Assembly (NCBI RefSeq): GCF_018138715.1
Contig: NZ_JAGSHX010000006.1
Location: forward strand, 4,774,001 to 4,838,000
Reading direction: 5' to 3'
Length of the DNA: 64,000 bases
DNA from: Streptomyces asiaticus
Lineage (GTDB): Bacteria > Actinomycetota > Actinomycetes > Streptomycetales > Streptomycetaceae
Shown here: positions 16,935-25,775 of the stretch, in pieces
How the letters are laid out: each line of letters opens with the position of its first letter
How positions within the stretch are numbered: the stretch's first letter is position 1
Notes under the pieces: model-generated
What the model was told of the DNA's origin: nothing
The model's database searches: none
The model's input: only the letters and a program-made list of their open reading frames with translations
Position numbers and translations under genes: made by a program

Positions 16935-17384
16935 ATGTCCTTGGCCGCGCCCATGACCACCCGCGCCCTGGTGGAGGAACTGCTGCGCCGCATCGGTGAG
17001 GGTGATCCCGAGCGGATCGCCGAGCTGTATGCCGAGCGCAGTGACTGGAAGCTGGACTGGCCGGAGGGCGAGCACGGTCGCGCGGCCACTCCGTGGATTC
17101 GGCACCGGTCCACCCGTGCGGATGTGGTGGACCACTTCCGGGAGCTGGCCCGGCATCATGTGCCCGAGGAGGCGGCCACCGAGGTGGAGCGGGTTCTCGT
17201 CGACGGCGATGACGCGGTCGTGCTGGGCGAGATCCGGCAGACCGCCAGGTCCACCGGGCGCGCCTATCGTGCGCGGTTCGCCCTGCATCTGACGATCGAG
17301 GGCGGCCTCGTCACCCGGCACCACGTCTACGAGGACAGCCTCGCCGTCGCCCAGGCGTTCAGCCCGGCCCAGCCGCAGCCATGA
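16935..17384 (+). CDS. SnoaL-like / NTF2-fold protein
   Basis: 149-residue single-domain protein: MTTRALVEELLRRIGEGDPERIAELYAERSDWKLDW, then VVDHFRELARHHVPEE and the beta strands VERVLVDGDDAVVLGEIRQTARSTGRAYRARFALHLTIEGGLVTRHHVYEDS. This is the ketosteroid-isomerase/SnoaL cone fold. Clear ribosome site CGGAGGGATCACC before ATG 16935. Substrate and catalysis cannot be judged from sequence. Converges closely on the NUDIX gene (18-bp gap). Confidence 0.82.
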   Translation: MSLAAPMTTRALVEELLRRIGEGDPERIAELYAERSDWKLDWPEGEHGRAATPWIRHRSTRADVVDHFRELARHHVPEEAATEVERVLVDGDDAVVLGEIRQTARSTGRAYRARFALHLTIEGGLVTRHHVYEDSLAVAQAFSPAQPQP

Positions 17385-17402
17385 CGCCGGGCCATTGAGC
17401 GA

Positions 17403-17957
17403 TCAGCGGGCGAGCAGGGGCTCCACCCGGGACAGGGTGTCCAGGATGTTCGCCTCCGTGATCGCCATCCGTGCCTCGTCCGGCGTCAGCCAGCGCAGCG
17501 GTGCGTCCGGGTTCTCCGGCCGTACCGCCTCGGGAGCGCTGGTGGCCAGCACAAAGCGCACGTCGGCGTGCTCATGCGCCGGCTCCCGGCTGTTCGCGGG
17601 GACCGGGACGATCACCAGATGCCGTATCTCCGCGTCCGGCCACGGGGCCAGGTCCGGCAGCCCCGTCTCCTCCCGCCCCTCCCGCAGCGCGATGGCGAGC
17701 GGGTCGTACTCACCCGGGTCGCCATGCCCGCCGACCAGCAGCCACGACTGGTGGCGCTGGTGCCAGCGCAGCAGCACACGGCCGCTGTCGGGGTGCACGA
17801 TCAGGGCGGAGGCGGTGAGGTGAAGGGGACTCATCCGGTCCCAGGGCGCGCCCGCCTCGATGACGCCGCGCACCCGCTCGACGTCGGCGCATTCCGCGGT
17901 GGTCTTCGGCCGGTAGCCCGTAAGGACATGGAGGACTGAGTGATCGGCTGTGGCCAT
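17403..17957 (-). CDS. NUDIX hydrolase
   Basis: 184 residues with the NUDIX box GGHGDPGEYDPLAIALREGREETGL (REGREETG core intact) in the middle of an alpha-beta-alpha fold; LHLTASALIVHPDSGRVLLRWHQRHQSWLLV precedes it. The N-terminal extension of about 45 residues and the HADVRFVLAT segment match actinobacterial NUDIX proteins of unknown substrate. Not closely similar to the first NUDIX gene at 6336. Confidence 0.88.
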   Translation of the reverse strand: MATADHSVLHVLTGYRPKTTAECADVERVRGVIEAGAPWDRMSPLHLTASALIVHPDSGRVLLRWHQRHQSWLLVGGHGDPGEYDPLAIALREGREETGLPDLAPWPDAEIRHLVIVPVPANSREPAHEHADVRFVLATSAPEAVRPENPDAPLRWLTPDEARMAITEANILDTLSRVEPLLAR

Positions 17958-18109
17958 GCGCGGATCCTAACGACGCGACCCCACCCACGGCGCGGGGTTT
18001 TCCAAGGCCGGTTCGGATACCTGGGCCCTGGTCTCGGGCTTTCACGAGGTGAGCTGTCCGATGCTTGGCAGAAGACGCGGAGTGGAGCCACTGGCGGGGC
18101 TCGTCCGAA

Positions 18110-18138
18110 GAAGCCCCAGGCCGCCTGCCTGGGGCTTC
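18110..18138. terminator. Hairpin terminator downstream of xylanase
   Basis: Perfect 12-bp stem GAAGCCCCAGGC / GCCTGGGGCTTC with a 5-base loop. It sits 46 bp past the xylanase stop, so it most likely ends that transcript. Confidence 0.75.
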
Positions 18139-18184
18139 CGGAAGGAGTGGGCCAAGCGCATTGGCCCGTGTTCGGTCAGGACGT

Positions 18185-18880
18185 TCATCCGCTCACGGTG
18201 AGATTCGAATTCCCGCTGCTCTGATATCCCTCAGTCGCGAGGATCATGTAGTACTTGAAGGTGCCCAGACCCATTCCGGAACGGGCCCATGCGTCGAAGT
18301 GATTGCCCGTGGTGATGGTTCCGCCCGTTTTCTTCGACTGCCGCACGCTCCAGTACTGGTTGAAGGTCCGGATGCCCTCGACCGAGGGGGCGTTGTAGCG
18401 CGTCGTCTGGTAGATGTCGTACGTGCCGCCATCGCTGGTGACGGTGCCCTTGTACGTCCCCGTGGGCCGGTATGTACCCCAGTTGTCGACGACGTAGTAC
18501 TCCACGAGCGGATTCGAGGTCCAGCCGTAGAGGCACAGATATCCGTTGCCGGACGGATTGAAGCCGCCCGAGTACTGCACGCTCCTGCGTCCGCCGTTGC
18601 TCCAGCCCTTACCGCACACGAAATTCCCGCAGTTGGACCATGAGGCCCGGTAACTGCCGCCTGATGACAGCGTCATGGATACCGACCCACCGCCGTCGGT
18701 CCAGAACGAATAGTAGAAGCCGTTATTGGTGCCGGTTTGGTTCGTGGTGATGGTCGTGTCGGCGCTGGCGGTTCCGATACTGGGCAGCGTCAGCCCGGAC
18801 GTGACCAGCGTCAGGGCGCCGGCCCGGCCGATTAAGTTTCTGCGGCTGATCGGCCGGGCGGGGGTGTCGTCCCGGTGCAT
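18185..18880 (-). CDS. Secreted GH11 endo-1,4-beta-xylanase (Tat signal)
   Basis: 231 residues. A twin-arginine signal ([20 protein letters not shown]) ends at about ASA-D (residues 38-41), so export of a folded enzyme is predicted, as for S. lividans XlnC. The GH11 jelly-roll follows ([19 protein letters not shown] to the end). Catalytic glutamates are visible: nucleophile Glu127 in [10 protein letters not shown] and acid/base Glu217 in ATEGYQSSG. There is no carbohydrate-binding module. Ribosome site AAGGAGGAAGC precedes ATG 18880. It should hydrolyse xylan outside the cell. Upstream DNA holds a promoter, a small ORF and a CGAAAATTTTCG palindrome. Confidence 0.95.
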   Translation of the reverse strand: MHRDDTPARPISRRNLIGRAGALTLVTSGLTLPSIGTASADTTITTNQTGTNNGFYYSFWTDGGGSVSMTLSSGGSYRASWSNCGNFVCGKGWSNGGRRSVQYSGGFNPSGNGYLCLYGWTSNPLVEYYVVDNWGTYRPTGTYKGTVTSDGGTYDIYQTTRYNAPSVEGIRTFNQYWSVRQSKKTGGTITTGNHFDAWARSGMGLGTFKYYMILATEGYQSSGNSNLTVSG

Positions 18881-18928
18881 GCTTCCTCCTTCGGGTGTGG
18901 TGGGGGCCTGTTGGCCTGTTGGTGCGAC

Positions 18929-18957
18929 AGTGTTGGACCGGCGCCGTGGGCTGTCAA
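18929..18957 (-). promoter_or_regulatory. Candidate xylanase promoter
   Basis: On the minus strand TTGACA (18957-18952), a 17-bp spacer, then AACACT (18934-18929). Transcription would begin about 40 bp before the xylanase ATG. The -35 is consensus; the -10 is weak. Confidence 0.5.
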
Positions 18958-19028
18958 CAGTTTCCGCAAGGATTACGGAAGCTCTGCTGTGGCTGGTGAT
19001 CTCTCGGGAGAGGGTATTGCCTGTTCAT
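18954..19028 (-). CDS. 24-residue small ORF upstream of xylanase
   Basis: ATG 19028 with an unusually good ribosome site (AAAGGAGG, correct spacing). The product [20 protein letters not shown] plus CGNC ends in two cysteines, and its stop overlaps the candidate xylanase -35 box. It contains the inverted repeat TTCCG-N9-CGGAA (18962-18980) in its coding DNA. It may be a leader peptide, a real micropeptide, or the remnant of a deleted gene. No homologue recognised. Confidence 0.35.
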   Translation of the reverse strand: MNRQYPLPRDHQPQQSFRNPCGNC

Positions 19029-19106
19029 CGCCCTCCTTTCTTTGATCAAATTCAGAGATGATCGATGAGAAGAGGGTAGGAGAGATTCTTTCCAAGGTCT
19101 CGTCAT

Positions 19107-19118
19107 CGAAAATTTTCG
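19107..19118. promoter_or_regulatory. CGAAAATTTTCG palindrome upstream of xylanase
   Basis: Perfect 12-bp palindrome about 227 bp upstream of the xylanase start. CGAAA/TTTCG inverted repeats are known in Streptomyces xylanase promoters as repressor-linked elements; assignment here is by resemblance. Confidence 0.5.
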
Positions 19119-19266
19119 GAGCTCTTCCGGATCAATTCAGCACCCGTGAGGGCCCGGCCGGACGAAGGGGGCGATGACGTACATGCCATAACTCGCGCTC
19201 ATATTCAGCGGGTTCGTTCCCCAAGGCGGGCGGGCGACGAAGTACCTGGTCAGAGCATTGCCAGCC

Positions 19267-19286
19267 CGTTACCAGGTCGTTAGTGA
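19267..19286 (+). promoter_or_regulatory. 11-bp-phased CGTTA repeat (DUF4232 box 2)
   Basis: CGTTACCAG at 19267 and CGTTAGTGA at 19278, starts 11 bp apart, 96 bp (second copy) before the lipoprotein ATG. More degenerate than the boxes at 14368 and 27198 but with the same phase and position. Confidence 0.45.
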
Positions 19287-19373
19287 CGCGGCAGTAGATC
19301 GTCAGTGCCGACTGACAGTCTTGTTGTCATGGCCCCGGGGGACGGGGCCGAAGCCCACGACAACAGGGGACCC

Positions 19374-20015
19374 ATGTCTCGCCGCACCACCACTCTTCGC
19401 CATGCCCGCAAGGCCGCCGCCGCGGCGGTCGTCGCTGTCGCCGCGTTCGGTCTGACCGCGTGCCAGGACAACGCGGACGCCAGCGGAAGCTCGTCCTCCT
19501 CGGCCGCGAGCGACTCCTCGGACTCCGGTTCGTCCGGTTCCGGCTCGTCGGACGGGGGCTCGTCCGGTTCGGCCGGTGGCAATCAGGGCAATGGCGGTGC
19601 GGGCGGCGGTGGCGGCGCCGGTGCGGACACCTGCAAGACCCGGCAACTGGGGTTCAGGAGCTCGCACGGCATGGGTGAGGGCACGCTGATCGTCGACCTC
19701 AAGAACAACGGGTCCGCCCCCTGCACCCTCCAGGGCTTCCCCGGTGTGGACCTCAAGAGCAAGAACGGCTCGATCAGCGCCGAGCGCAGCGACCTCAAGG
19801 CGCCGAAGACCAAGGTCAAGCCGGGCGAGGAGACCCGCTTCACGCTCTCCTACCCGCCGAACGACTCCGGCGGCAGCGGCGAGACCTTCACCACCCTCGT
19901 CGTCACCCCGCCCAACGAGACCCACTCCCACTCCCTCCCCGTGAGCATCAACGTCCCGGTCACCGACGGCTCCGCCGACGCCATCAAGGTGGACCCGGTC
20001 GGCACCGGCAAGTAG
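19374..20015 (+). CDS. DUF4232 lipoprotein
   Basis: 213-residue exported protein. Signal peptide MSRRTTTLRHARKAAAAAVV continues to lipobox LTAC (Cys28). A Ser/Gly-rich linker (about 29-85) leads to a DUF4232 domain (about 86-213) with cysteines in ADTCKTRQLGF and APCTLQGFPG, and the conserved VKPGEETRFTLSY segment. ATG 19374 behind AGGGGA; the earlier in-frame ATG at 19305 lies upstream of the signal peptide and is not credible. Followed by a strong terminator. Function unknown. Confidence 0.87.
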   Translation: MSRRTTTLRHARKAAAAAVVAVAAFGLTACQDNADASGSSSSSAASDSSDSGSSGSGSSDGGSSGSAGGNQGNGGAGGGGGAGADTCKTRQLGFRSSHGMGEGTLIVDLKNNGSAPCTLQGFPGVDLKSKNGSISAERSDLKAPKTKVKPGEETRFTLSYPPNDSGGSGETFTTLVVTPPNETHSHSLPVSINVPVTDGSADAIKVDPVGTGK

Positions 20016-20025
20016 GCGCGCACAG

Positions 20026-20066
20026 CATGGCGAATCCCCGGGCCGCTGGCCTGGGGATTCGCCATG
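20026..20066 (+). terminator. Long hairpin terminator after DUF4232 gene
   Basis: Arms CATGGCGAATCCCC and GGGGATTCGCCATG are perfectly complementary, around an inner GGCC-GCT-GGCC stem. Ten bases after the stop codon. No T-run, as usual in Streptomyces. Confidence 0.8.
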
Positions 20067-20238
20067 AGCAACGAGTATGGGCAACAAGACTGCCTGATCG
20101 ATCGAACGTTCAACTTCCGGCGCACCGGCGTACCGGCGTGCGCCCTCGCCCGCGACGGCCGACCCTGGATGGCGGGGGCGGTGGACCGTGGACCGGGCTG
20201 GAACCGGACCGGAACCGGACTGGAAGGTGAACATCACG

Positions 20239-20964
20239 ATGGAAACACCCCCGATCGTTTCGGCGCAGGAGTGGGAGGCCGCACGCCAGCAGCTGCTCGG
20301 GGAAGAGAAGCGGCTGACCCGCGCCCGTGACGCACTGGCCGCCAAGCGCCGGCGGATGCCGTGGCTGGCGGTGGAGAAGGCGTACGCGTTCGACGGCCCC
20401 GAGGGCAGGGTGAGCCTGCTCGACCTGTTCGCCGGGCGTCGTCAGCTGATCCTCTACCGCGCCTTCTTCGAGCCCATCGTCTACGGCTGGCCCGAGCACG
20501 CCTGCCGCGGCTGCTCCATGGTCGCCGACCACGTCGGCGACCTCGCCCACCTCAACGCCCGCGACACCACCCTCGTCTTCGCCTCGCGCGCCCCGCAGCC
20601 GGAGATCGAACAGCTGAAGGCGCGGATGGGCTGGACGATGCCCTGGTACACGATCACCGACGACTTCGACGCCGACTTCGACGTGGACGAATGGCACGGC
20701 ACCAACGCGTTCATCCGCGACGGCGACCGCGTGTTCCGCACCTACTTCATCAACGCCCGCGGCGACGAGGCGCTGGGCAGCACCTGGAGCTACCTCGACA
20801 TGACCGCGCTCGGACGGCAGGAGGTGTGGGAGGACTCGCCCGAGGGCTACCCCCAGACCCCGCCGTACGAGTGGTGGAACTGGCACGACGCGTATGGCGA
20901 CCCCGAACCGGCCCCGGAGTGGCTGGCCCAGACCCGCCGGGGCCCCCGCGGCCGGCCCGCCTGA
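20239..20964 (+). CDS. DUF899 (thioredoxin-like) family protein
   Basis: 241 residues. The typical DUF899 opening (EWEAARQQLLGEEKRLTRARDALAAKRRRMPWLAVEKAYAF) is followed by the thioredoxin-like core: LLDLFAGRRQLILYRAFFEP, then the HACRGCSMVADHVGDLAHLNARDTTL segment with a CxxC, and MGWTMPWYTITDDFDADFDVDEWHGTNAFIRDG. It ends with the PPYEWWNWHDAYG signature. Redox function is plausible from CRGC but untested in this family. ATG 20239; the ORF could begin at 20188 but homologues start here. Its stop lies in a 31-bp tandem repeat. Confidence 0.85.
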   Translation: METPPIVSAQEWEAARQQLLGEEKRLTRARDALAAKRRRMPWLAVEKAYAFDGPEGRVSLLDLFAGRRQLILYRAFFEPIVYGWPEHACRGCSMVADHVGDLAHLNARDTTLVFASRAPQPEIEQLKARMGWTMPWYTITDDFDADFDVDEWHGTNAFIRDGDRVFRTYFINARGDEALGSTWSYLDMTALGRQEVWEDSPEGYPQTPPYEWWNWHDAYGDPEPAPEWLAQTRRGPRGRPA

Positions 20965-21032
20965 CCTCCGAGGACTGCGCGGCCAGCCCGCCTGACCTCC
21001 GAGGACTGCGCGGTCGGCCCGCCTGACCTCCG
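20956..21032. repeat. 31-bp tandem repeat spanning the DUF899 stop codon
   Basis: CCCGCCTGACCTCCG begins units at 20956, 20987 and 21018. The first contains the gene's TGA (20962-20964). The second and third are copies downstream of the gene. Confidence 0.8.
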
Positions 21033-21093
21033 GGGCCCCCGCACCCCCGCGACCAGCACACCTCGACGTCCGTATGCCGCACACTGTGGAGCC

Positions 21094-21561
21094 ATGGACC
21101 ACCACATCCGCCCCGCGACGGCCGCCGACGCCGACGCCGTAGAGGCCGTCATCGACGCGGCATACCGCCCCTACGTCGCCCGGATCGGGCTCCGCCCGGC
21201 CCCCATGGACGCCGACCACGCGGCCGACATCGCGGCGGGCCGCGTCTTCGTCACCGGCGACCCGGTCATGGGCGTGCTGGTCCTGGTGGCCGAGCCCGAC
21301 CACCTCGTCCTGGAGAACATCGCCGTCCATCCCGACGCCCACCGCCAGGGCGTGGGCAGGCACCTGCTCACCTTCGCCGAAACCCACGCCCGCGCCCTCG
21401 GCCTCCCGGAGATCCGGCTCTACACCAACGCCCTCATGTGGGAGAACCAGGAGATCTACCCGAGGTACGGATACGAGGTGACGCAGCGCCGCCAGGACGG
21501 CCAGTACGACCGCGTCCACTACCGGAAGCGCGTGACCGGGCCCACGTCCGACGAGCGGTGA
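21094..21561 (+). CDS. GNAT family N-acetyltransferase
   Basis: 155-residue acetyltransferase. MDHHIRPATAADADAVEAVIDAAY, the beta4 strand HLVLENIAVHPDAHRQGVGRHLLTFAETHA (acetyl-CoA P-loop RQGVGR) and the C-terminal YTNALMWENQEIYPRYGYEVTQRR are standard GNAT elements. Substrate unknown. Confidence 0.88.
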   Translation: MDHHIRPATAADADAVEAVIDAAYRPYVARIGLRPAPMDADHAADIAAGRVFVTGDPVMGVLVLVAEPDHLVLENIAVHPDAHRQGVGRHLLTFAETHARALGLPEIRLYTNALMWENQEIYPRYGYEVTQRRQDGQYDRVHYRKRVTGPTSDER

Positions 21562-21694
21562 GGGGGCAGCAGCGGGATCGCCGCCGTGCTGCTGGCCGGC
21601 TGGGCCGCCACGGACGAAGCACTGCCCAGAGGGGTATCGCCACCTCGTCTTGACCTTGCCCTCGGGGGCAAGGCACCGGCGACGGCGTCTCCCG

Positions 21695-22342
21695 CTAAGG
21701 CCGCTCCAGGATTCCCCTCTCCATGGCCACCACCACCGCCCTCGTCCGGTCGTTCACATCGAGCTTGGCGAACAGCCGGAGCAGATGCGTCTTCACCGTG
21801 GCCTCGCCGATCACGAGGCGCCGTCCGATCTCGGCGTTGGTGAGACCGTCCGCCACGGCGTTGAGGACGTCGGTCTCGCGCTCGGTCAGCGGGTCCTGAA
21901 CGGGCCGCCGCATCCGCGCGACCAGTTTCTCCGCGACCCGGGGAGCGAGCACCGTCTCGCCCCGTGCCGCCGCGTGGATGGCGTCGACGAGCTGCTCGCG
22001 GGTGGTGTCCTTGAGCAGATAGCCGATGGCACCGGCCTCCACCCCGCGCTCGATCTCCGCGTCGGTGTCGTACGTGGTCAGGATCAGCACCCGGGTACGG
22101 GGATACCGGGCGACGATCTCGGTCGTCGTCGCCACCCCGTCCAGTACGGGCATCCGCAGATCGACCAGAGCCACATCGGGGTCGTACCGCTCGACGAGTT
22201 CGAGCGCCGCGCGTCCGTCCCCCGCCTCGCCGACGATCTCGATGCTGTCCTCGGCGGCCAGCAGGGCGATCACCCCGGCCCGCATCACGGTGTGATCGTC
22301 CACCACGACGATCCGCAGACCGCCCTCGCGCATGTCCCTCAT
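21695..22342 (-). CDS. NarL/FixJ family response regulator
   Basis: 215 residues. REC domain (about 9-125) with phosphoacceptor Asp61 in VALVDLRMP, acidic pair VVVDDH, and switch Thr/Lys in ILTTYD and GYLLKD. LuxR-type HTH follows (about 148-210, LTERETDVLNAVADGLTNAEIGRRLVIGEATVKTHLLRLFAKLDV). Start ATG 22342 overlaps the histidine kinase stop as ATGA, so the two are co-translated. Regulates an unknown regulon; the upstream MMPL gene is a likely target. Confidence 0.93.
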   Translation of the reverse strand: MRDMREGGLRIVVVDDHTVMRAGVIALLAAEDSIEIVGEAGDGRAALELVERYDPDVALVDLRMPVLDGVATTTEIVARYPRTRVLILTTYDTDAEIERGVEAGAIGYLLKDTTREQLVDAIHAAARGETVLAPRVAEKLVARMRRPVQDPLTERETDVLNAVADGLTNAEIGRRLVIGEATVKTHLLRLFAKLDVNDRTRAVVVAMERGILERP

Positions 22343-23553
22343 GCCTCCACCTCGCCCGCCGTGGGGACCCCCGCCAGGGGGATCAACGCCAGGATCCGCG
22401 TCCCGTCGCCCACCGAACTCGTCACCGTGAGTCTCCCGCCCAGCTCCGCCAGCCGCTTGCGCATGCCGTCGAGCCCGAAGCCCGTCGACTCCCCGACCAG
22501 GAACCCGGTTCCGTCGTCGGTGATCTCCAGCTCCACTCCGTGCGGACGCCGCGCCAGCACCACGCCGACCATGGACGCGCGCGCGTGTTTGCGCACATTG
22601 GCCAGCGACTCCTGGGTGCAGCGCAGCAGCGCGATACGGGTCTGCTGGTCGCACTCGAGGTCCGCCAGGTCGGCGTCCACCGCGAGCCCGGTGTCCTCCG
22701 CGAAGCGGTCCAGCGTACGGCGCAGGGTCCGCGCCACCGAGCCGCCCGCCACCTGGCCCGGACCCGGCTGCCGCGCCGAGCCGACCAACTCCCGGGCCTC
22801 GGCGAGGTTTTCCCTGGCGGTGGACTCGATCGACCGCAGCTGCTGGGCGCTGGTCGCCGGGTCGTGGTGAATGCCCGCCTGGGCCGCCTCCGCGAGCACG
22901 ATGATCGACGCGAAGCCCTGCGCGAGCGTGTCGTGGATGTCCCGTGCGATGCGTTCCCGTTCGTCCGCCGCGCCCTGCCGCTGGTGAGCCTCGGACAGCT
23001 GCGCCTGCGTACGCTCCAACTCCTCGATCAGCCGCGCCCGTTCACTGCTCTGCGCGACGACCGAGTGCGCCCACAGGCCGATCAGTACGCCCACCGCGAC
23101 CACGATCAGGGTGGACACCATCGTCTCGCCGAAGAACTCCGCGGTCCATCCCTGCCGGATCAGGCTCCCGGCCAGCGTGGCACCGGTGGCCAGCCCGAGG
23201 AACCCCATCGAGACCCGCGGCGTGCGCCCGAACATCCAGTAGTGCGGCAGCGTCACCATGAACAGCGCCGCGTAGCTGCTGCCCAGATAGGCCAGCCCGC
23301 CGAGCGCGAGCACGAGCGCCGAGAGATAGACCCGTGGCCGTACGACGGGGTTCCCCGGGAAGCGGTCGAGCACCGCGTAGCAGAGCACCACCAAGCTGAG
23401 CAGCGCGAGCGCCTCGTACTTGCTCCCGCTGGCCGGGACCGTCGTCACCAGGCCGACGGCCATCGCGGCGAACAGCACCCAGCACACGGCGTTCCACCGG
23501 CGCAGCGACGTGGCCCAGAAGGCGTCGGCCAAGGGGGTGGCGAGAGCGGTCAT
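22339..23553 (-). CDS. NarL-type sensor histidine kinase
   Basis: 404 residues. Five to six membrane helices (about 15-180) with little extracellular sequence. A short coiled coil (ERARLIEELERTQAQLSEAHQ) leads to the HisKA_3 dimerisation domain, with phospho-His in ERERIARDIHDTLAQGF, and an HATPase domain (LLRCTQESLANVRKHARA, ITDDGTGF, GFGLDGMRKRLAELGG). Its membrane-embedded sensor suggests it detects membrane or envelope stress. Stop/start overlap with the response regulator; only 5 bp from the MMPL gene. Confidence 0.92.
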   Translation of the reverse strand: MTALATPLADAFWATSLRRWNAVCWVLFAAMAVGLVTTVPASGSKYEALALLSLVVLCYAVLDRFPGNPVVRPRVYLSALVLALGGLAYLGSSYAALFMVTLPHYWMFGRTPRVSMGFLGLATGATLAGSLIRQGWTAEFFGETMVSTLIVVAVGVLIGLWAHSVVAQSSERARLIEELERTQAQLSEAHQRQGAADERERIARDIHDTLAQGFASIIVLAEAAQAGIHHDPATSAQQLRSIESTARENLAEARELVGSARQPGPGQVAGGSVARTLRRTLDRFAEDTGLAVDADLADLECDQQTRIALLRCTQESLANVRKHARASMVGVVLARRPHGVELEITDDGTGFLVGESTGFGLDGMRKRLAELGGRLTVTSSVGDGTRILALIPLAGVPTAGEVEA

Positions 23554-23558
23554 ACCGA

Positions 23559-25775
23559 TCAACGTACGTCGACCGCCGGTCGTCCGTCGGCCGCCGGTCG
23601 TCCGTCGGCCGTTCGGGACGAGGTCACCGTGGCCCGTCCCGCCGCCCGCGAGGGCCACCAACTCGCCTCACCGAGCAGCAGCATCGCCGACGGAAGGACC
23701 ATGATCCGGACGATGAAGGCGTCGAGCAGCACGGCCGCCGCGAGGACGAAGCCGATCTGCTTCATCTCGATGATGTGGAGGAAGACGAAGCTCACGAAGA
23801 CCGTCGTCATCACCACCGCCGCACTCGTCACCACACTCGCCGACCTCCGGATGCCGTCCAGCACCGCCTGCCTCGTGGACGCGCCCGCGAGTACGGCCTC
23901 CCTGATCCGGCTCACCACGAACACCTGGTAGTCCATCGAGAGCCCGAAGAGGATCACGAAGAGGAACAGTGGTACCCGCGATCCGATCGAACCCGTGGAG
24001 TGGAAGTCCAGCGGCCCCTCGGCCCAGGTCCCCTGGAAGACCAGGACGAGCAGACCGAGCGCGGCCGCCGCGGACAGCACATTCAGCAGGACCCCGATCA
24101 GCGCCAGCACCAGCGAGCGGAACGCGTACGCGGTCATCGCGAAGGTCACCAGCAGCAACGCCCCGAGGACCAGCGGGAGTTTGCCGTTCTGGTGCGCGGG
24201 ATAGTCGGCGTACCGGGCGACGTCGCCACTCACCCCGGACTCCGCCCCGTCGACCCGGCCGACGGTCGCGGGGAGGTAGTCCTCGCGCAGGTGGTCCAGG
24301 GAGTCGTACGCCTGGTCGGAGTTGCCCAGGTACGGCACCTTCAGCTCGAGCACACTGACCCGGTGGTCGGCGGAGGTCCGCACCCGCGAGGCGCCGCTGA
24401 ACAGCGGGTCGGCGTCGGCGCGCCGGGCCAGCTCCCGCAGCGCGCCGCCGACCTCGCCGGATCGCGACGCGTCGGCACGTACGACGACCTGGTGGGTGAC
24501 CCGCTGGTCCGGGAACGCCGCGTTGAGCCGGTCGTACACCCGCATGGCGGCGATGTCGCGGGAGTGGGTGTCCCGGCTCATCTCCGTGATCTTCAACTCG
24601 GCCAACGGGACGGCGAGCGCGAGCAGGGCGAGAACGGATACGCACAGGGTCGCCAAGGGGTGCCGGCTCGCGGGTCGCAGCAGGGCGGCCCATACGCGGC
24701 CACCGCCGTCGCCCCGCGTCCGGCGCGCGGGCCTTCCCCGCTCGGCACGCCGCCGTGCCCTGCGCTCCTCCCGTTCTCCGAGCTTGACGAGCATCGCGGG
24801 CAGCGCCGTCAGCGAGCTGGCCACCGCGACCAGGACGACCACGATCGTGCCGGTGGCCAGCGAGGAGAAGATGACGTCGGAGGCGAGGTACAGCGTCGCG
24901 GTGGACGCCACGACCGCGAGCCCGGAGATCACGACGGCCCGGCCCGAGGTCGCCGAGGCCAGGTCCACCAGCGCCTCGGAGCTCAGTCGGCCGCCCGAGC
25001 GGGCGCGCTCCTCGCGTTCCCGCTTGAGGTAGAAGAGCGTGTAGTCGACGCCGACCGCGAGGCCGATCATCAGGATGACGTTCGTGCCGACCCCCGCGTC
25101 GGGCGAAACGTGTGAGGCCACCATCGAGAGCCCGATGGCCGCCGCGATCGACGACAGCGCGAGCAGCAGCGGCACCCCCGCCATGGTCACGGATCCGAAC
25201 ACGACCAGCAGGGTGATCAGGGTGATGGGAAGCGTGATCTTCTCGGAGAGCGCCAGGTCGTCGCCGCGCTGCTGGTCGACCCCCTTGCTGATGGACGGGC
25301 TCCCGGTCTCCTCCAGCCGCAGCCCCGGATACGCCTTCCTCACGGCGTCCGTCTGCCCGACCAGCGCGTCGACCTTGTCCTTCGCGTCGCGCTCCTCGCC
25401 CTTCAGCGCCACCTCGACCATGAGGATCCGGCGGTCCCCGGACAGCAGCGGGTCGGCGACGCCCGCGACCTCGGGCAGCCGCTCCATCCGGGCGGTCAGG
25501 TCCCCGGCGGCGGCCTCGGCCGCGTCCCGGTCGAGGCCGCCCGACCGGGCGGAGATCAGCACCTGCTCGGTGGCCCGGCGCGCCAGACCCCCCTCGGCGG
25601 CCATCGCCTCGGCCCGTCCCGCCTCGCCGACCCGGTAGTCGGCCGTCGTCGCGCTGTGGGTCCCGACGGCGCTGCCGACCCCCAGGCACAGCGCCACGAA
25701 CACCAGCCAGCCGACGATGGCCCGCCAGGGGTGCCGAGCGCTCCAGCGCGCCATGCGCACAGTGAGTGATGTCAT
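23559..25775 (-). CDS. MMPL family (RND-type) transporter
   Basis: 738 residues. A MMPL/RND plan with two halves, each with one N-terminal helix, a periplasmic loop and a five-helix bundle. First half: WRAIVGWLVFVALCLGVGSAVG, then ITLPITLITLLVVFGSVTMAG and VILMIGLAVGVDYTLFYLKR. Second half: LATLCVSVLALLALAVPLAEL, then LFLFVILFGLSMDYQVFVVSRIRE. The two intramembrane DY(T/Q)LF-type motifs are present. It exports lipids or hydrophobic drugs by proton motive force. First gene of an operon with the sensor kinase and regulator. The C-terminus carries ADGRPA repeats from an 18-bp tandem repeat. Confidence 0.92.
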   Translation of the reverse strand: MTSLTVRMARWSARHPWRAIVGWLVFVALCLGVGSAVGTHSATTADYRVGEAGRAEAMAAEGGLARRATEQVLISARSGGLDRDAAEAAAGDLTARMERLPEVAGVADPLLSGDRRILMVEVALKGEERDAKDKVDALVGQTDAVRKAYPGLRLEETGSPSISKGVDQQRGDDLALSEKITLPITLITLLVVFGSVTMAGVPLLLALSSIAAAIGLSMVASHVSPDAGVGTNVILMIGLAVGVDYTLFYLKREREERARSGGRLSSEALVDLASATSGRAVVISGLAVVASTATLYLASDVIFSSLATGTIVVVLVAVASSLTALPAMLVKLGEREERRARRRAERGRPARRTRGDGGGRVWAALLRPASRHPLATLCVSVLALLALAVPLAELKITEMSRDTHSRDIAAMRVYDRLNAAFPDQRVTHQVVVRADASRSGEVGGALRELARRADADPLFSGASRVRTSADHRVSVLELKVPYLGNSDQAYDSLDHLREDYLPATVGRVDGAESGVSGDVARYADYPAHQNGKLPLVLGALLLVTFAMTAYAFRSLVLALIGVLLNVLSAAAALGLLVLVFQGTWAEGPLDFHSTGSIGSRVPLFLFVILFGLSMDYQVFVVSRIREAVLAGASTRQAVLDGIRRSASVVTSAAVVMTTVFVSFVFLHIIEMKQIGFVLAAAVLLDAFIVRIMVLPSAMLLLGEASWWPSRAAGRATVTSSRTADGRPAADGRPAVDVR

